A DNA stretch of 64,000 nt from Blastocatellia bacterium UBA7656 (GTDB lineage Bacteria > Acidobacteriota > Blastocatellia > UBA7656), in assembly GCA_002483445.1 (NCBI GenBank), contig DLHY01000153.1, positions 1 through 64,000 of the forward strand, in the 5' to 3' direction. Positions within the stretch are counted from its first letter, which is position 1. Each line of letters opens with the position of its first letter. Both the position numbers and the translations under genes were made by a program. Shown piece after piece: positions 34,209-43,979 of the stretch. The notes under the pieces were generated by a model. The model saw only the letters and a program-made list of their open reading frames with translations, searched no databases and was not told the DNA's origin.

Positions 34209-37157
34209 TCATCCGCCGCACGCCTTGAAAACGCTTTCATAAACCGCGCGTATCGAATCGAGTTGACGCTCCGTCTCACGCTCGACATCTTCGCCTGACG
34301 CGAGGTTGAGCGCGCGAGCGAGATCGCTCAAAGCCACGTTCGACGCGGGCAGCACAGGCGTCGGGCGGTCGACGAGTAATCGCATCCAGTGATCGAGCCT
34401 TCGCAAAAAAGTGTATCCCTCGAATAATGCGCGCGCGGATTCTTCATCAAGCGACCCGCGCTCGCCTAGATGGCGGATCAAAGCCAGCGTGCCGCGTTCG
34501 GGCGGATAGTAAATCCGGTCGCGCAATTGCAGATAGCGAGAGAGGAAATAAACATCAGTCATTCCACCTCGGCCCCATTTTATATCGGGTCGCGATGAGC
34601 GCGCTTTCTCGCGTTCGAGCCGCGATCTTATCATTCTTAGGTCTTCTTTGAGCGAAGGGTTGCGCGCACTCTTTTCGAAGATGGCTTCACACATAGCTTC
34701 TCGCGCCCTGCGACCGAAGCTCACATCTCCGGCAACCTCGCGCGCTTTCAGATAAGCCGAATGCTCCCACGCCGAAGCGCGCTCGCTGAGATAAGCGATC
34801 ATCGAGGAGAGTCCCTGCGCCAGCGGGCCGCTCTGCCCGTCGGGGCGAAGCCTCAGATCGACGCGATAGAGAAAACCTTCCCTCGTTACAGAAGAGAGCG
34901 CGCGAACGAGAATGGTCACAAGCTTCGAATAAAACTCCTGTGGCGAAGCGAGCTTTCGCGCTGCCTCTTTCAACTCCGGCGGCGGCCACACCTCTCGGTC
35001 ATCGAATACGACGAGCAGGTCGAGATCAGAGCCGTAATCCATCCCTGTGTGGCCGAGCCTGCCCAGGGCTAGTATGGCAAAAGGAACCTCGCTCGCTTCA
35101 ATGCCTTCGATTCCCATAGCCGTGAGAGCGGCTTCCAGAGCCATTTCCAGAGACGCTTCGGCCAGCGCCGTCTGCTCAAGATTGTTCGCTCTGAGGTGGT
35201 CGCCCCTGACCCCTGACCCCTGACCCCTGATCCCTGACAAATCGCGAAAGCCTATTTCGACTATCAGCCGATACCACGCGCGTCGCAGCGCATCGAGTCG
35301 GGCATTCAGTTCATGCGCCCCGCCTGCGGACTGGCGCATAAGTCGAAGAAAATCTTCCTTAGTTCGCAGAGCTTCCGTATCCATGATCGCAGCCGCAAGC
35401 GCGGGGCGCGAAACCAGAAGATGCGCGATGTGCTGACTGCTGAGAGCCACAATCAGCCGCTTGATGAACTCCCTCAAATGGTCGCCGCAAAGCAGAGCAA
35501 GCGACGTTCGAGACTGCTCCATGTCGCAGGTGGCGAGCGAATGCGCCCACTGCGCGAGATTGCGAAGCGAGCGATGAGGATTGATCGCTGGCTCAATGGC
35601 TGAAGTTATTATCTCGACGGCGCGGCGAGTCTCGATCTGCGTGTCAGAGCTATCTTCCCTGCTCGACGCTATCAGCGCGGCGATGGGAGAGGCGGCGTGA
35701 TGAATAAGCCGTCCGGTTTCATCATCGATGTCCTCGGCGCTCTTCGATTCCGTTTGCGCAGCGGTTTCCGAAAAGACGCGGTTGTAAACCGTTCGCACTG
35801 CGGACGTATGCATTTCAAGGTCGGCGAGAAAAGCGGCAGCCGGATCAGCCTTATTCGAATAACCCAGGCGACGGGCCAGCAGTTCGAGTCGCGCTCGATC
35901 CATCGGCAGGCGATGCGTCTGCGCGCCATGCTCCATCTGTAGGCGATGCTCGATTGTTCGCAAAAACGTATAAGCCGCAGACAGACGCGCTCTCTCTGAT
36001 TCCGTCAGATAGTCCTTTTCGGCAAGTCGGGCCAGCACGATGAGCGATTGAGTCGAGCGCACCCAGGGTTCGCGCCCGCCGTGCGCGAGTTGAAGGGCCT
36101 GCGTGATGAACTCGATTTCGCGTATGCCGCCCACGCCGAGTTTGACGTTGAACCCGCCACTGCGGCGCGCTTCTTCGCGGTCGATTTTTTCCTTCGCGTG
36201 ACGCACGCCTGAAATCGCTTCCACGAGCGCGTCAGGTTGAAACACCACATCGCGAACGCCTTTGAGAAACTCAGACACCACTCGCTCGCTTCCCGCCGAA
36301 GCGCGGGCGCGAATGAGCGCCTGACGTTCCCACCCGTGCGCCTTGCGCAGGTAGTAATCCGCCGCGCGCTCCATCTCCCATACCAGATCGCCGTCCCGCC
36401 CGTAAGGACGCAGCCTCAAGTCTATTCTGTAGACCGCGCCCTCGCCCTGATTGCGCCCTGTCATCTGAGTGACGCTTTGAGCGACGAGCGTGAAAAATTC
36501 TTTATTCGAAATCACGCCTTTCTGTCCGCGGCCCGTGCCTGATGTTTCGCCTTCGCCCGCGTAGAGAAACATCAAATCGATATCGGAAGCGTAGTTGAGT
36601 TCGCGGCATCCGAGTTTGCCCAAAGCGACTATGGCCATCTCAGATGGAACGATGCGGCCCCGTTCGTCGCGGGCGAGCGGCGAGCCGTGACGATTGACCA
36701 TCTCCTGATGAGCGAGCGAAAGCGCGTAACCGAGTATGACATCGGCGAGACAGGAAAGCTCTTCAGTCAGTTCAGCCAGCGTTGCTGTGTGAAGACAGTC
36801 GCGCAGATAGATTCTCAGCAACTCGCGGTTTTTGAATCGAGCAAGCCGCGCAGCCGGATCGAGATTGACAACGAGAGTGACGAAGCGGGCCAATTCTTCG
36901 GATAGCTGCTCAGCGGTTTTGCTGCGACCGAGGTCTCGCTGGCGATCAAGCCAGTCGATATATTCCGTTTGGCGAAGCAGGCTTTCGGCGAGAAAAGGGC
37001 TATAAGCGGCGAGGGTGAGCAATCGCGCGAGCAGCAAAGGATTGCGGCGCGCGTTGAAACCAGTGCTTTCGAGTCTTTCGAGAAAGATGCGCGCCGCGCG
37101 TGGATCGGGCAGCGAGCTTATGAAAGCTTTTATGTCGTTCGAGTCGATCTCTGCCAT
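34209..37157 (-). CDS. glnE: Glutamine synthetase adenylyltransferase/adenylyl-removing enzyme
   Basis: Bifunctional regulator of glutamine synthetase, 982 residues, the normal size. The N-terminal adenylyl-removing nucleotidyltransferase core has 'YASDIDLMFLY' near residue 189 and the C-terminal adenylylating core has 'YGSDLDLLVVFDD' near 707. Between them the helical region is present, but around residues 638-652 the protein reads 'GIRGQGSGVRG', encoded by a tandem heptamer array (35203-35238). The frame is kept, so the enzyme may tolerate it as a surface loop. It is a single gene, with no glnA or PII gene nearby. Confidence 0.95.
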   Translation of the reverse strand: MAEIDSNDIKAFISSLPDPRAARIFLERLESTGFNARRNPLLLARLLTLAAYSPFLAESLLRQTEYIDWLDRQRDLGRSKTAEQLSEELARFVTLVVNLDPAARLARFKNRELLRIYLRDCLHTATLAELTEELSCLADVILGYALSLAHQEMVNRHGSPLARDERGRIVPSEMAIVALGKLGCRELNYASDIDLMFLYAGEGETSGTGRGQKGVISNKEFFTLVAQSVTQMTGRNQGEGAVYRIDLRLRPYGRDGDLVWEMERAADYYLRKAHGWERQALIRARASAGSERVVSEFLKGVRDVVFQPDALVEAISGVRHAKEKIDREEARRSGGFNVKLGVGGIREIEFITQALQLAHGGREPWVRSTQSLIVLARLAEKDYLTESERARLSAAYTFLRTIEHRLQMEHGAQTHRLPMDRARLELLARRLGYSNKADPAAAFLADLEMHTSAVRTVYNRVFSETAAQTESKSAEDIDDETGRLIHHAASPIAALIASSREDSSDTQIETRRAVEIITSAIEPAINPHRSLRNLAQWAHSLATCDMEQSRTSLALLCGDHLREFIKRLIVALSSQHIAHLLVSRPALAAAIMDTEALRTKEDFLRLMRQSAGGAHELNARLDALRRAWYRLIVEIGFRDLSGIRGQGSGVRGDHLRANNLEQTALAEASLEMALEAALTAMGIEGIEASEVPFAILALGRLGHTGMDYGSDLDLLVVFDDREVWPPPELKEAARKLASPQEFYSKLVTILVRALSSVTREGFLYRVDLRLRPDGQSGPLAQGLSSMIAYLSERASAWEHSAYLKAREVAGDVSFGRRAREAMCEAIFEKSARNPSLKEDLRMIRSRLEREKARSSRPDIKWGRGGMTDVYFLSRYLQLRDRIYYPPERGTLALIRHLGERGSLDEESARALFEGYTFLRRLDHWMRLLVDRPTPVLPASNVALSDLARALNLASGEDVERETERQLDSIRAVYESVFKACGG
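35203..35238. repeat. Tandem cccctga heptamers inside glnE
   Basis: Five consecutive units of cccctga/tccctga lie in the coding sequence. Similar arrays elsewhere in the window are intergenic. The 36-base length keeps the frame. Confidence 0.85.
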
Positions 37158-37325
37158 CCAGACGATACTCTAACTTATCGATAGGCCATTGAACCACGCG
37201 GGAATAAAAAACCGTGAGCGTTGATTTTTCAAAGCGATGGACGTAATCTATCCATCAGGTTCGAGTTAAAAGTCACCATCATCTCCCGGTTATCATCTGC
37301 CCTGAAGTTATTTTGGAGGTCGGTT

Positions 37326-38180
37326 ATGTTGAAAAAGGATCGTGCCAAGGTTATAGCGATGTTTTTATTCCTGTCCGCGATGGTTACGGCTCTGCTTACC
37401 GATAACCCGGCGATAGAGAGTGCGCATGGATTTTCGAGCGGCCCGCCCGCCGGTAACACGGGAGCGCCGGGAGAGTTGACCTGCGCGACTTCAGGCTGTC
37501 ATCAGGGGTCGCTCAACGGAGGGCCGGGGCAGTTTGTGATCATCGCGCCTGCGGTCTACGAGCCTGGAGAGACTTATCAGATAACGGTGCGGCACACGAC
37601 GAATGATTCGAGTCGGCGGCGTTGGGGCTTTCAACTCACCGCGCTCACGACTTCGAACCGCAAAGCCGGAGATTTGGACAACACGAACAACCTGACTATA
37701 GTTCTCAACGACGACGGGCCGGGATTCAACCGTCAATACATCGAACACACGCTCAATGGAACATTCGCGGGGCAGACGAGTCAGGCAAGCTGGACTTTCG
37801 AATGGACTGCGCCGGACACGGATGTCGGGCCTGTGATTTTTTATGCGGCGGGCAATCAGGCCAACAACAACGGCTCGAACGACGGCGATCAGATTTACAC
37901 TGTGAGCGATGCGGTGCTGAGCGGCCCGCCGGTCATCACCTCGGCAGAAGTGAGCGGCAAGAAACTGATCGTTACAGGCAGGAATTTCGACATAGGCGCG
38001 GAGTTGAGACTCAACGACTCGAAGCAGAAGAAGACATCTAATGATTCGAATAACCTGACTACCAGACTGACAGCCGCCAAGTCAGGAAAGAAAATCGAGC
38101 GGGGCCAGACCGTCATGCTTGAGGTCGTCAACCCCGACGGCACGCGGTCAGAAGTGTTTCTCTTCACGCGGCCACTGTAG
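37326..38180 (+). CDS. Reeler/choice-of-anchor V domain protein with CxxxxCH motif
   Basis: 284 residues from the ATG at 37326, behind GGAGG. Signal peptide to about ESAHG. The segment 'GFSSGPPAGNTGAPGELTCATSGCHQGSLNGGPGQF' with C53, C58 and H59 is the usual N-terminal signature of bacterial Reeler-like proteins; the C-x4-CH spacing could bind heme. The Reeler fold continues with 'YEPGETYQITVRHTTND...RWGFQLTAL' and ends near 'DGDQIYTVSDAVL'. A C-terminal IPT/TIG-like domain ('GKKLIVTGRNFDIGAELRLND') follows. It is an extracellular or surface protein of unknown role. Confidence 0.88.
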   Translation: MLKKDRAKVIAMFLFLSAMVTALLTDNPAIESAHGFSSGPPAGNTGAPGELTCATSGCHQGSLNGGPGQFVIIAPAVYEPGETYQITVRHTTNDSSRRRWGFQLTALTTSNRKAGDLDNTNNLTIVLNDDGPGFNRQYIEHTLNGTFAGQTSQASWTFEWTAPDTDVGPVIFYAAGNQANNNGSNDGDQIYTVSDAVLSGPPVITSAEVSGKKLIVTGRNFDIGAELRLNDSKQKKTSNDSNNLTTRLTAAKSGKKIERGQTVMLEVVNPDGTRSEVFLFTRPL

Positions 38181-38199
38181 AGTGAGGAGTGGGATTGCG

Positions 38200-38385
38200 T
38201 CATCGAATCCTGAGCCAGTCGAAGGAGCGCCCAATCAGCAGTTCGCTCATTTCAGCGTAGTGAGTATTTTTCATCGCCACACATTCAGTGTCGAGATTGT
38301 GATTTCGCGCAAGCTCGCGCACGCCTTCCGCATCATCATAAAATCGCCCGCGACGCGCGACATCAATCTGAACAACTCTTCGTGG
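38200..38385 (-). pseudogene. Short gene remnant of unknown family
   Basis: A 61-codon open stretch without start reads protein-like: 'VARRGRFYDDAEGVREL' and 'TECVAMKNTHYAEMSELLIG'. The stretch upstream of it is broken by a TGA, and other frames give no continuation that I recognise. It looks like the 3' end of a decayed gene next to the toxin-antitoxin patch. The rest of 38386-38574 shows no gene. Confidence 0.35.
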
Positions 38386-38574
38386 TCAAGATCGGAATAA
38401 GCGAGCAAATAAAGACACTTTGCCTAAAATTAAAACAGGGTTCCTGCAAAGTAGCTTGACTGTTGAAAAGGGCTTTGTTGCATAAAAGGAAATGAGAATA
38501 GACTTTCGCAAAACCGAGTCTGAGGCTTTCTCAGACAGCATAACTATCAGGCATTCCCATCTGCGTCATCAGGT

Positions 38575-38727
38575 TCAACGCAGCGCATCGAATTCATTTT
38601 CGGCCAGCCGCAGGAGGTCGCCATTTTTCTTGCCTGCCCAACCCATTTCCGGCACGGTTTTTACAACGTCGCCGTTTACCTTGCGCTTTAATTTCTTGGG
38701 CAGGCATTCATCAAGCAGGACTTTCAT
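38575..38727 (-). pseudogene. Truncated DUF5615 (PIN-like) toxin
   Basis: 50 codons: starts 'MKVLLDECLPKKLKR' and continues 'VVKTVPEMGWAGKKNGDLLRLAENEFDALR' before a stop. DUF5615 proteins are normally about 110 residues and continue after 'EFD' with a second acidic motif region, which is missing. The ATG overlaps the TGA of the DUF433 antitoxin gene (ATGA), the standard layout for this pair. The toxin is therefore probably dead. Confidence 0.75.
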
Positions 38728-38948
38728 ATCCGGGCATCCTCGATCACCTCTTTCAGACGTGTCAGCAATTCAATCGCCTGTTCACGGCTCACGGTCGGCA
38801 AATCGTCCAGAAAATCTTCCAGCAGATGCCCGCCTGCCAGATAATCGATAAGGGTCCCGACCAGAACGCGCGTCCCCGCAAAGACAGCCGCGCCGCTAAT
38901 CACATCCGGCGAGCGAGAGATAATCTGAATGTCGTTTGCTGTTTTCAT
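38724..38948 (-). CDS. DUF433 antitoxin
   Basis: 74 residues from the ATG at 38948. 'IISRSPDVISGAAVFAGTRVLVGTLIDYLAGGHLLEDFLDDLPTVSREQAIELL' is the DUF433 DNA-binding-like fold, the antitoxin partner of DUF5615 PIN-like toxins. The open frame extends 30 codons upstream, but the family starts at this Met. The partner toxin gene downstream is truncated. Confidence 0.85.
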   Translation of the reverse strand: MKTANDIQIISRSPDVISGAAVFAGTRVLVGTLIDYLAGGHLLEDFLDDLPTVSREQAIELLTRLKEVIEDARI

Positions 38949-38985
38949 GACCATCTTTTCACACATACTTGCCGCTGGCACTGTG

Positions 38986-39366
38986 TCAACTTGTGCGACG
39001 AAGCGGCTGAAGCCGCGCAATCGCAGATGCGCTCTCACTCCGCTCGGCGTGCCAGAGGTCCCAATCCTGCTGCAAACCTAGCCAGAAGTCAGCCGATATT
39101 CCCAATACCTGCGCCAGCCGCAACGCTATATCAGGCGTGATCCCGCGTCTGCCCCGGATAATATCATTCAAACGAGGAAAAGATATTTCCAGTCGCGCCG
39201 CAAAAGCGGACTGACTGATACCGAGCGGTTTGAGAAATTCTTCCAGGAGCATCTCGCCCGGATGCGTCGGCGGTCGTCTGGCCGGTAGCCGCCGACCCGG
39301 CTGCGAGGCCTTGCCGTGCTGATGATTTGTCTTAGTGGTAGTCTGCGATTTCAACTTCGCCTGCAT
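38986..39366 (-). CDS. HigA-family addiction module antitoxin
   Basis: About 126 residues. 'RPPTHPGEMLLEEFLKPLGISQSAFAARLEISFPRLNDIIRGRRGITPDIALRLAQVLGISADFWLGLQQDWDLW' is the XRE-type HigA core. It is preceded by a basic, low-complexity leader of about 35 residues, unusual for HigA. The ATG at 39366 has AAGG upstream. It overlaps the end of the HicB-like gene by 35 bases. No HigB (RelE-like) toxin gene is adjacent. Confidence 0.85.
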   Translation of the reverse strand: MQAKLKSQTTTKTNHQHGKASQPGRRLPARRPPTHPGEMLLEEFLKPLGISQSAFAARLEISFPRLNDIIRGRRGITPDIALRLAQVLGISADFWLGLQQDWDLWHAERSESASAIARLQPLRRTS

Positions 39367-39538
39367 AATCCGGCCCTTCATCCTCACAGAGCATATCGAA
39401 CACTTCTTGTAGATTCCGGTTTAACTCGTCGAGCGTCTCCGCCTGTGAATGTGCGCCGGGAGAGCCTGGCACATAGCCAACATATAACCCTGTTTCAGGA
39501 CATCTCTCTATAACAGCAGTGAAGGTTTTCATATTCAT
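39332..39538 (-). CDS. HicB-family antitoxin-like protein
   Basis: 68 residues: 'FTAVIERCPETGLYVGYVPGSPGAHSQAETLDELNRNLQEVFDMLCEDEG' is the HicB partial RNase-H fold. No HicA toxin gene is found next to it; instead a HigA-like gene overlaps its 3' end. Such HicB-plus-XRE pairs occur in other genomes and may act as one two-part module. Confidence 0.8.
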   Translation of the reverse strand: MNMKTFTAVIERCPETGLYVGYVPGSPGAHSQAETLDELNRNLQEVFDMLCEDEGPDYAGEVEIADYH

Positions 39539-39749
39539 TCTCTAAGCATAGCGTACCACTGGCTATGGAGAGCGTCTAACATCCGTAGTCGAATCGTCGA
39601 TAAAGTTTGATTCTTGAAACCCCTCTCAGCGATTCCGCCTTTCCATTGCACCCTGAAGAACGATAAGGTACAAAAGACGTAACCCTGGTGAATATAGTGC
39701 TAGGACAGGTTTGCAGTATGTAGAATTGAAGAAGGCCAAAAAGAAGTTC

Positions 39750-42700
39750 ATGGCTAATATTGATGAAATCAAAACCATAATCAGATCCGGCCTTGAGCAA
39801 TTGACTGTTAAGAATGCTTACCATGATTTCGAGCATCTTTGTCGCTACCTGACAAAAGAACGAATATGCAGCAACGTCATTCCGGCGACAGGACCGGTTT
39901 CAAGCGGCGGAGATCAGGGGCGAGATTTTGAAACCTTTAGAACATATGTGAATTCTAGTCCGACTGCACATACATCTTTTGTTAGATTGGTGTCACAAAC
40001 TCCCATAGCGTTTTCTTGTTCTTTAGAAAAGAAGGAGACGATTGTCAGCAAAATAAAATCTGATGTCAACGCCATTATGACATCGGGTGTTCCTGTTGAG
40101 GATGTACATTATTTTTGTAGTGCAGACCTGGAGGTTTCAAAGAGGCACGATTTGCAATCGTGGGCATTGCAAACTCACTCAATTCACCTTGAAATATTCA
40201 ATGGCGAGGCGATAGCCGAGCTTTTGTCGGATAACGATACCTTCTGGATTGCACAGAAATACCTGAGCATTCCTGCTGAGATTTACCAGAGTCCGCAATC
40301 TGCAAATCAAACAACTCAATTACAGCCAATTGAGAAACCTCGCTATGAGAAGGTTGAACGATATCTTTCAAGAAGAGTAGTTCAAGGTAAAGGTGCCGAT
40401 CCTATTAGAATGGCATTTCTCAAAGAGGAATTGGCAGAAGACCTGTTGACAGTTCTCAAGAAACAAAAGCGCATCATACTTTTGGCTGATGCAGGGGCTG
40501 GCAAGACAACTGAGCTAAAGCAGATAGCAGCATATTACTCGAAAGATGACATGCCTTTTTATCCGTATTTGGTGCTGCTCAATAAATACACAAGCCAGAG
40601 TATTTCAGATTTATTGCCTTCGAATTGGGGCCGAGTTCCTGTCGGGCAGCTCCTTATCATTCTTGATGGCCTAGATGAGATTGAAAGCAAGAATAAGAAT
40701 GATGCAATTCGTCAGATTGAGTTGTTTTGTGAGCGTTTCCCGGAAGCAAGCACGGTCGTCTCTTGTAGAAGCAATTTTTACAGGTTGAGCGAGGAACACT
40801 TTTCAGGAAAGTTAGAGAAATTCACTGCATATATACTCCTTGATCTTAGCGATAGAGAAATTGAGCGATACATCAGAGATAGACTTGATCAGCGCACTAA
40901 AGATTTCAGCCGTGTTATCTCAGAGAGTAATATTTATGCTCTTCTACGAATTCCGTTTTACTTGGTTAGCCTTGTGGATTTGTTTGTGGATTTGTTTGAG
41001 GCAAATAATACTTTGCTGAGAAATAAGTCAGAGATTTTCGAGCATCTCCTGGATTTCAGGATGCGACACGACTTGAGGAAATACAGAACCACAATAAGAG
41101 GTTTAGATGAGAAACGAAAAACGATAACCAAGACACTTGAACGCCTCGCCCTCGCAATGGAAGTGTTGGGTAGGAACTACATCACTGATGATGAGTTTGA
41201 ATCAATCGTCCCTGATGAACCTTCACGGGATTTAGTAAAACACTGCACAGTCTGGAAAGGTACTGAAAACCCCACGATGACTTGGCAGTTCGAACACAAC
41301 AATTTTCAAGAGTATATGGCTGCCAAAGCACTCTCTGTCTGCCCTATGGAAGAAATAATAAGCTTTATATCATTTGGGCCAAACCATCAAAAAGTAATAC
41401 CATCCTGGAGAAACACATTATCATTCTTGGTTAGCATTCTTGACAAAGATGCCGATAGATTCGCTCAGATGTTTAGATGGATCAAAGAGAATGAGCCTGA
41501 ATTAGCGATAAGGTTTGAGCCTGACAGAATCAATGCTGCTACTCGCTATCAGATTCTCAAGAGTATTTTTGACGAATACAAAGAAAAGCAGATCGTTATA
41601 GATCGTACAAAGTACCCCTTCTCTGAACTGGCTCGGTTCGGGCAAACAGATGAAACAATCGAATTCTTACTGACCGAAACTGAGGAAGCCGAGGTGACCA
41701 AGAACTACTCAACCTTGATTAGCGCAGTGGAATTGCTGGGCGGCTCAAGAATCGTACCGAGTCAAAGGCAGCGACTTTTGGAACTTCTTACCAGATTGGC
41801 TCTAAACCATGAGCTTGGGGAGTATCAACAAGGACGTATGCTAATAATCCTAACCAATCTTGGGCTTAATACACGAGAGGTAATAAACCAAATTCTGCCC
41901 GTATTACGAACATTGAGAAAGGATGAGGTGCGACGCGGATTATACTATCTCCTCCATACCAGTGATTGCCTTGATGAAAACATAGACGTCTTTTTGGAGG
42001 GAATCAGTCTGTCTCGAAGCTATGATGTGGAGAGGCATTTGAACCCGGGCTTTGAAAAGGCTACGTCTTTAGATTCAGTAAAGAGAATCCTGGAATATCT
42101 CCTGAAAAATGTTGGGGATTTGACGAATACACATTTTGATTCTCAAAGGGCAATTAAGACTATTGCAGAGAATGCCTCTGTCTACGGCAAAGACCCTGAT
42201 GTATTCTCTTTGGCCGCAGGGTTGTTTATAGCTTTGGAAGTTGCGCATTTGGATAAAGAGGCAAGAGCACTACTGGTTTTCTTTGACAATGCAGGCTTGC
42301 GGCTTCAAACCTTTCAATCTGTTTTTGAACAGAGGAGCAAAATCACATTTCCATTTCCTATACTTGCTGATTTGGCAGACCACGAGTGCATCAGTTTCTT
42401 TGTTCAACAGTACGAGGAAGGAAGAGTCTCTGATCAGGAGGTTCGGCAGTTTCATAATCATCTCGGTTACAAGAACTATGATCTGTACCAACCATTTAAT
42501 ACGCTCATAAACGAAAAGTCAGGAAACAGGTTTGTGCTTCAGGAAAGTAGGGATTGGGATGCCGAAAGAAAACAATGCCGGCACAGTGACATTTCCTTAC
42601 TCTTTGACCCAAAGGCATTCCTTGAGGCAATCAAAGGGATATTCGACGCAGAGGAGAAGGAGGCTTTCACTGAAGAAGAGCTTGTGCATATTCAAGTTGA

Positions 42701-43934
42701 ACAAATGAGCGAGTCAAGATTCTCTATTTTAGCGATACATACTCTGCGTTTGTTTACGCGAGGGAAAAGCGTTCGTCTTGAGGAAGTTATTAAATTCGTT
42801 GAGGGGTCAAACTGGGATTTCTTTTGCCTTTCTAAGCTCTATGAGTACCTGAGTGATGACGAAGACATCGATTTGTCTAACGAGCAGATAGCTTGGATTG
42901 AGGCTTGGGTTCAGGCCAACCTCAACAAAGTGGATTTCAAGACAGACCTTGTTAAAGAACAAAATGGTGCCAGAGCAAGCCACATGGCGATTTACCTTTG
43001 GTACTTCTTGCGCAGGCTGGATATCCAATGCCCAGAAGATATTTTGCTTGATATGCTCTCGTTTGACTGGATTGATAAAGCTCAAATGGGCGGCATTGGT
43101 TATATAGAGGAAAGAGTAAGCAAGGCAAAAATAGAAACTCGTATACTTGAGAATCTCAAAGCTGGTATAGAGGAGGAGAATGTGTTGAGGAATCACATTG
43201 GCTATTGCAAGAGGCATAAAACAAGGTCGGCTCTTCCATTTATGTTACGAGAGATTATCGACAAGGAAAAGTCTTACCAGGTTCGAGAGGCCGCTTTGAA
43301 TGCTTTCATTGAGGTATCTGGTGGAATCTCTGATTTGGAAGAGCTATTGCCTAAGATTAAAGATGGGTTTAAGTGGGAAGTAGTCAAAGAACTTGTTACC
43401 CGCAATAGCAAACAGTGTTTGCCATTTTTCAAAGGCATTCTTTTAAACGGTGGTCAGGAAGAGAGACTCATAGCTGCAAAGTATCTGATTGGTATGCGAG
43501 ATTTAAGCGGATTGGAATACTACGTTGAATGGACAGAGGTGAATAAAGAATTCCGCGCGGGTTTCTCTGGAAAACCTTTCCTTCAGACTTTGCGTGAGGT
43601 AGATGAGATTCCATTTCTCCTCAAATCAATCCCGCTTCTCATAAGACTCTTGAGATTAAGTTATGAAGAAGGCTTGATCCAAGTTGAATTCCATTCGTTA
43701 AATGGGGCTGTCCTGGAAACACTTAGCACAATAGCGATGCGATCAGAAGAATGCTATCAGTCCGTCAAAACAACTGTAGAAGCGTTCATCAAAACCAATA
43801 TCTCAGATATTGAAGCTGTAAGATTCCTCTATTACTCCTTAAACACCCTTGAGTATTCCTACTACCAGAACAAGAGCGAAGGGGTATCTGTTGGTAAGGC
43901 CATTTCTAAAGTAGACCAGATCATTCGTTTGTAG
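39750..43934 (+). CDS. Nuclease-NACHT-repeat protein (bacterial NLR-like anti-phage candidate)
   Basis: 1394 residues from the ATG at 39750; an in-frame TTG at 39711 is an alternative. Residues 1-190 resemble a PD-(D/E)xK nuclease of the kind fused to STAND ATPases, with 'SSGGDQGRDFETF' near 50-62. A NACHT-type ATPase follows: Walker A 'LADAGAGKTTELKQ' near 245 and Walker B 'LLIILDGLDEI' near 302, then 'VVSCRSNFY' and a winged-helix region with 'QFEHNNFQEYMAAKAL'. The remaining about 800 residues are helical repeats, a likely sensor. This nuclease-NACHT-repeat order is that of Avs/bNACHT defence proteins, which detect phage proteins and degrade DNA. The gene is clearly more AT-rich than its surroundings and sits beside toxin-antitoxin genes, indicating transfer. 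Confidence 0.85.
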   Translation: MANIDEIKTIIRSGLEQLTVKNAYHDFEHLCRYLTKERICSNVIPATGPVSSGGDQGRDFETFRTYVNSSPTAHTSFVRLVSQTPIAFSCSLEKKETIVSKIKSDVNAIMTSGVPVEDVHYFCSADLEVSKRHDLQSWALQTHSIHLEIFNGEAIAELLSDNDTFWIAQKYLSIPAEIYQSPQSANQTTQLQPIEKPRYEKVERYLSRRVVQGKGADPIRMAFLKEELAEDLLTVLKKQKRIILLADAGAGKTTELKQIAAYYSKDDMPFYPYLVLLNKYTSQSISDLLPSNWGRVPVGQLLIILDGLDEIESKNKNDAIRQIELFCERFPEASTVVSCRSNFYRLSEEHFSGKLEKFTAYILLDLSDREIERYIRDRLDQRTKDFSRVISESNIYALLRIPFYLVSLVDLFVDLFEANNTLLRNKSEIFEHLLDFRMRHDLRKYRTTIRGLDEKRKTITKTLERLALAMEVLGRNYITDDEFESIVPDEPSRDLVKHCTVWKGTENPTMTWQFEHNNFQEYMAAKALSVCPMEEIISFISFGPNHQKVIPSWRNTLSFLVSILDKDADRFAQMFRWIKENEPELAIRFEPDRINAATRYQILKSIFDEYKEKQIVIDRTKYPFSELARFGQTDETIEFLLTETEEAEVTKNYSTLISAVELLGGSRIVPSQRQRLLELLTRLALNHELGEYQQGRMLIILTNLGLNTREVINQILPVLRTLRKDEVRRGLYYLLHTSDCLDENIDVFLEGISLSRSYDVERHLNPGFEKATSLDSVKRILEYLLKNVGDLTNTHFDSQRAIKTIAENASVYGKDPDVFSLAAGLFIALEVAHLDKEARALLVFFDNAGLRLQTFQSVFEQRSKITFPFPILADLADHECISFFVQQYEEGRVSDQEVRQFHNHLGYKNYDLYQPFNTLINEKSGNRFVLQESRDWDAERKQCRHSDISLLFDPKAFLEAIKGIFDAEEKEAFTEEELVHIQVEQMSESRFSILAIHTLRLFTRGKSVRLEEVIKFVEGSNWDFFCLSKLYEYLSDDEDIDLSNEQIAWIEAWVQANLNKVDFKTDLVKEQNGARASHMAIYLWYFLRRLDIQCPEDILLDMLSFDWIDKAQMGGIGYIEERVSKAKIETRILENLKAGIEEENVLRNHIGYCKRHKTRSALPFMLREIIDKEKSYQVREAALNAFIEVSGGISDLEELLPKIKDGFKWEVVKELVTRNSKQCLPFFKGILLNGGQEERLIAAKYLIGMRDLSGLEYYVEWTEVNKEFRAGFSGKPFLQTLREVDEIPFLLKSIPLLIRLLRLSYEEGLIQVEFHSLNGAVLETLSTIAMRSEECYQSVKTTVEAFIKTNISDIEAVRFLYYSLNTLEYSYYQNKSEGVSVGKAISKVDQIIRL

Positions 43935-43979
43935 CTGCCAGTATTGTTTGCGCCACGTCGCGCGCCGTTGAGGTTCACT

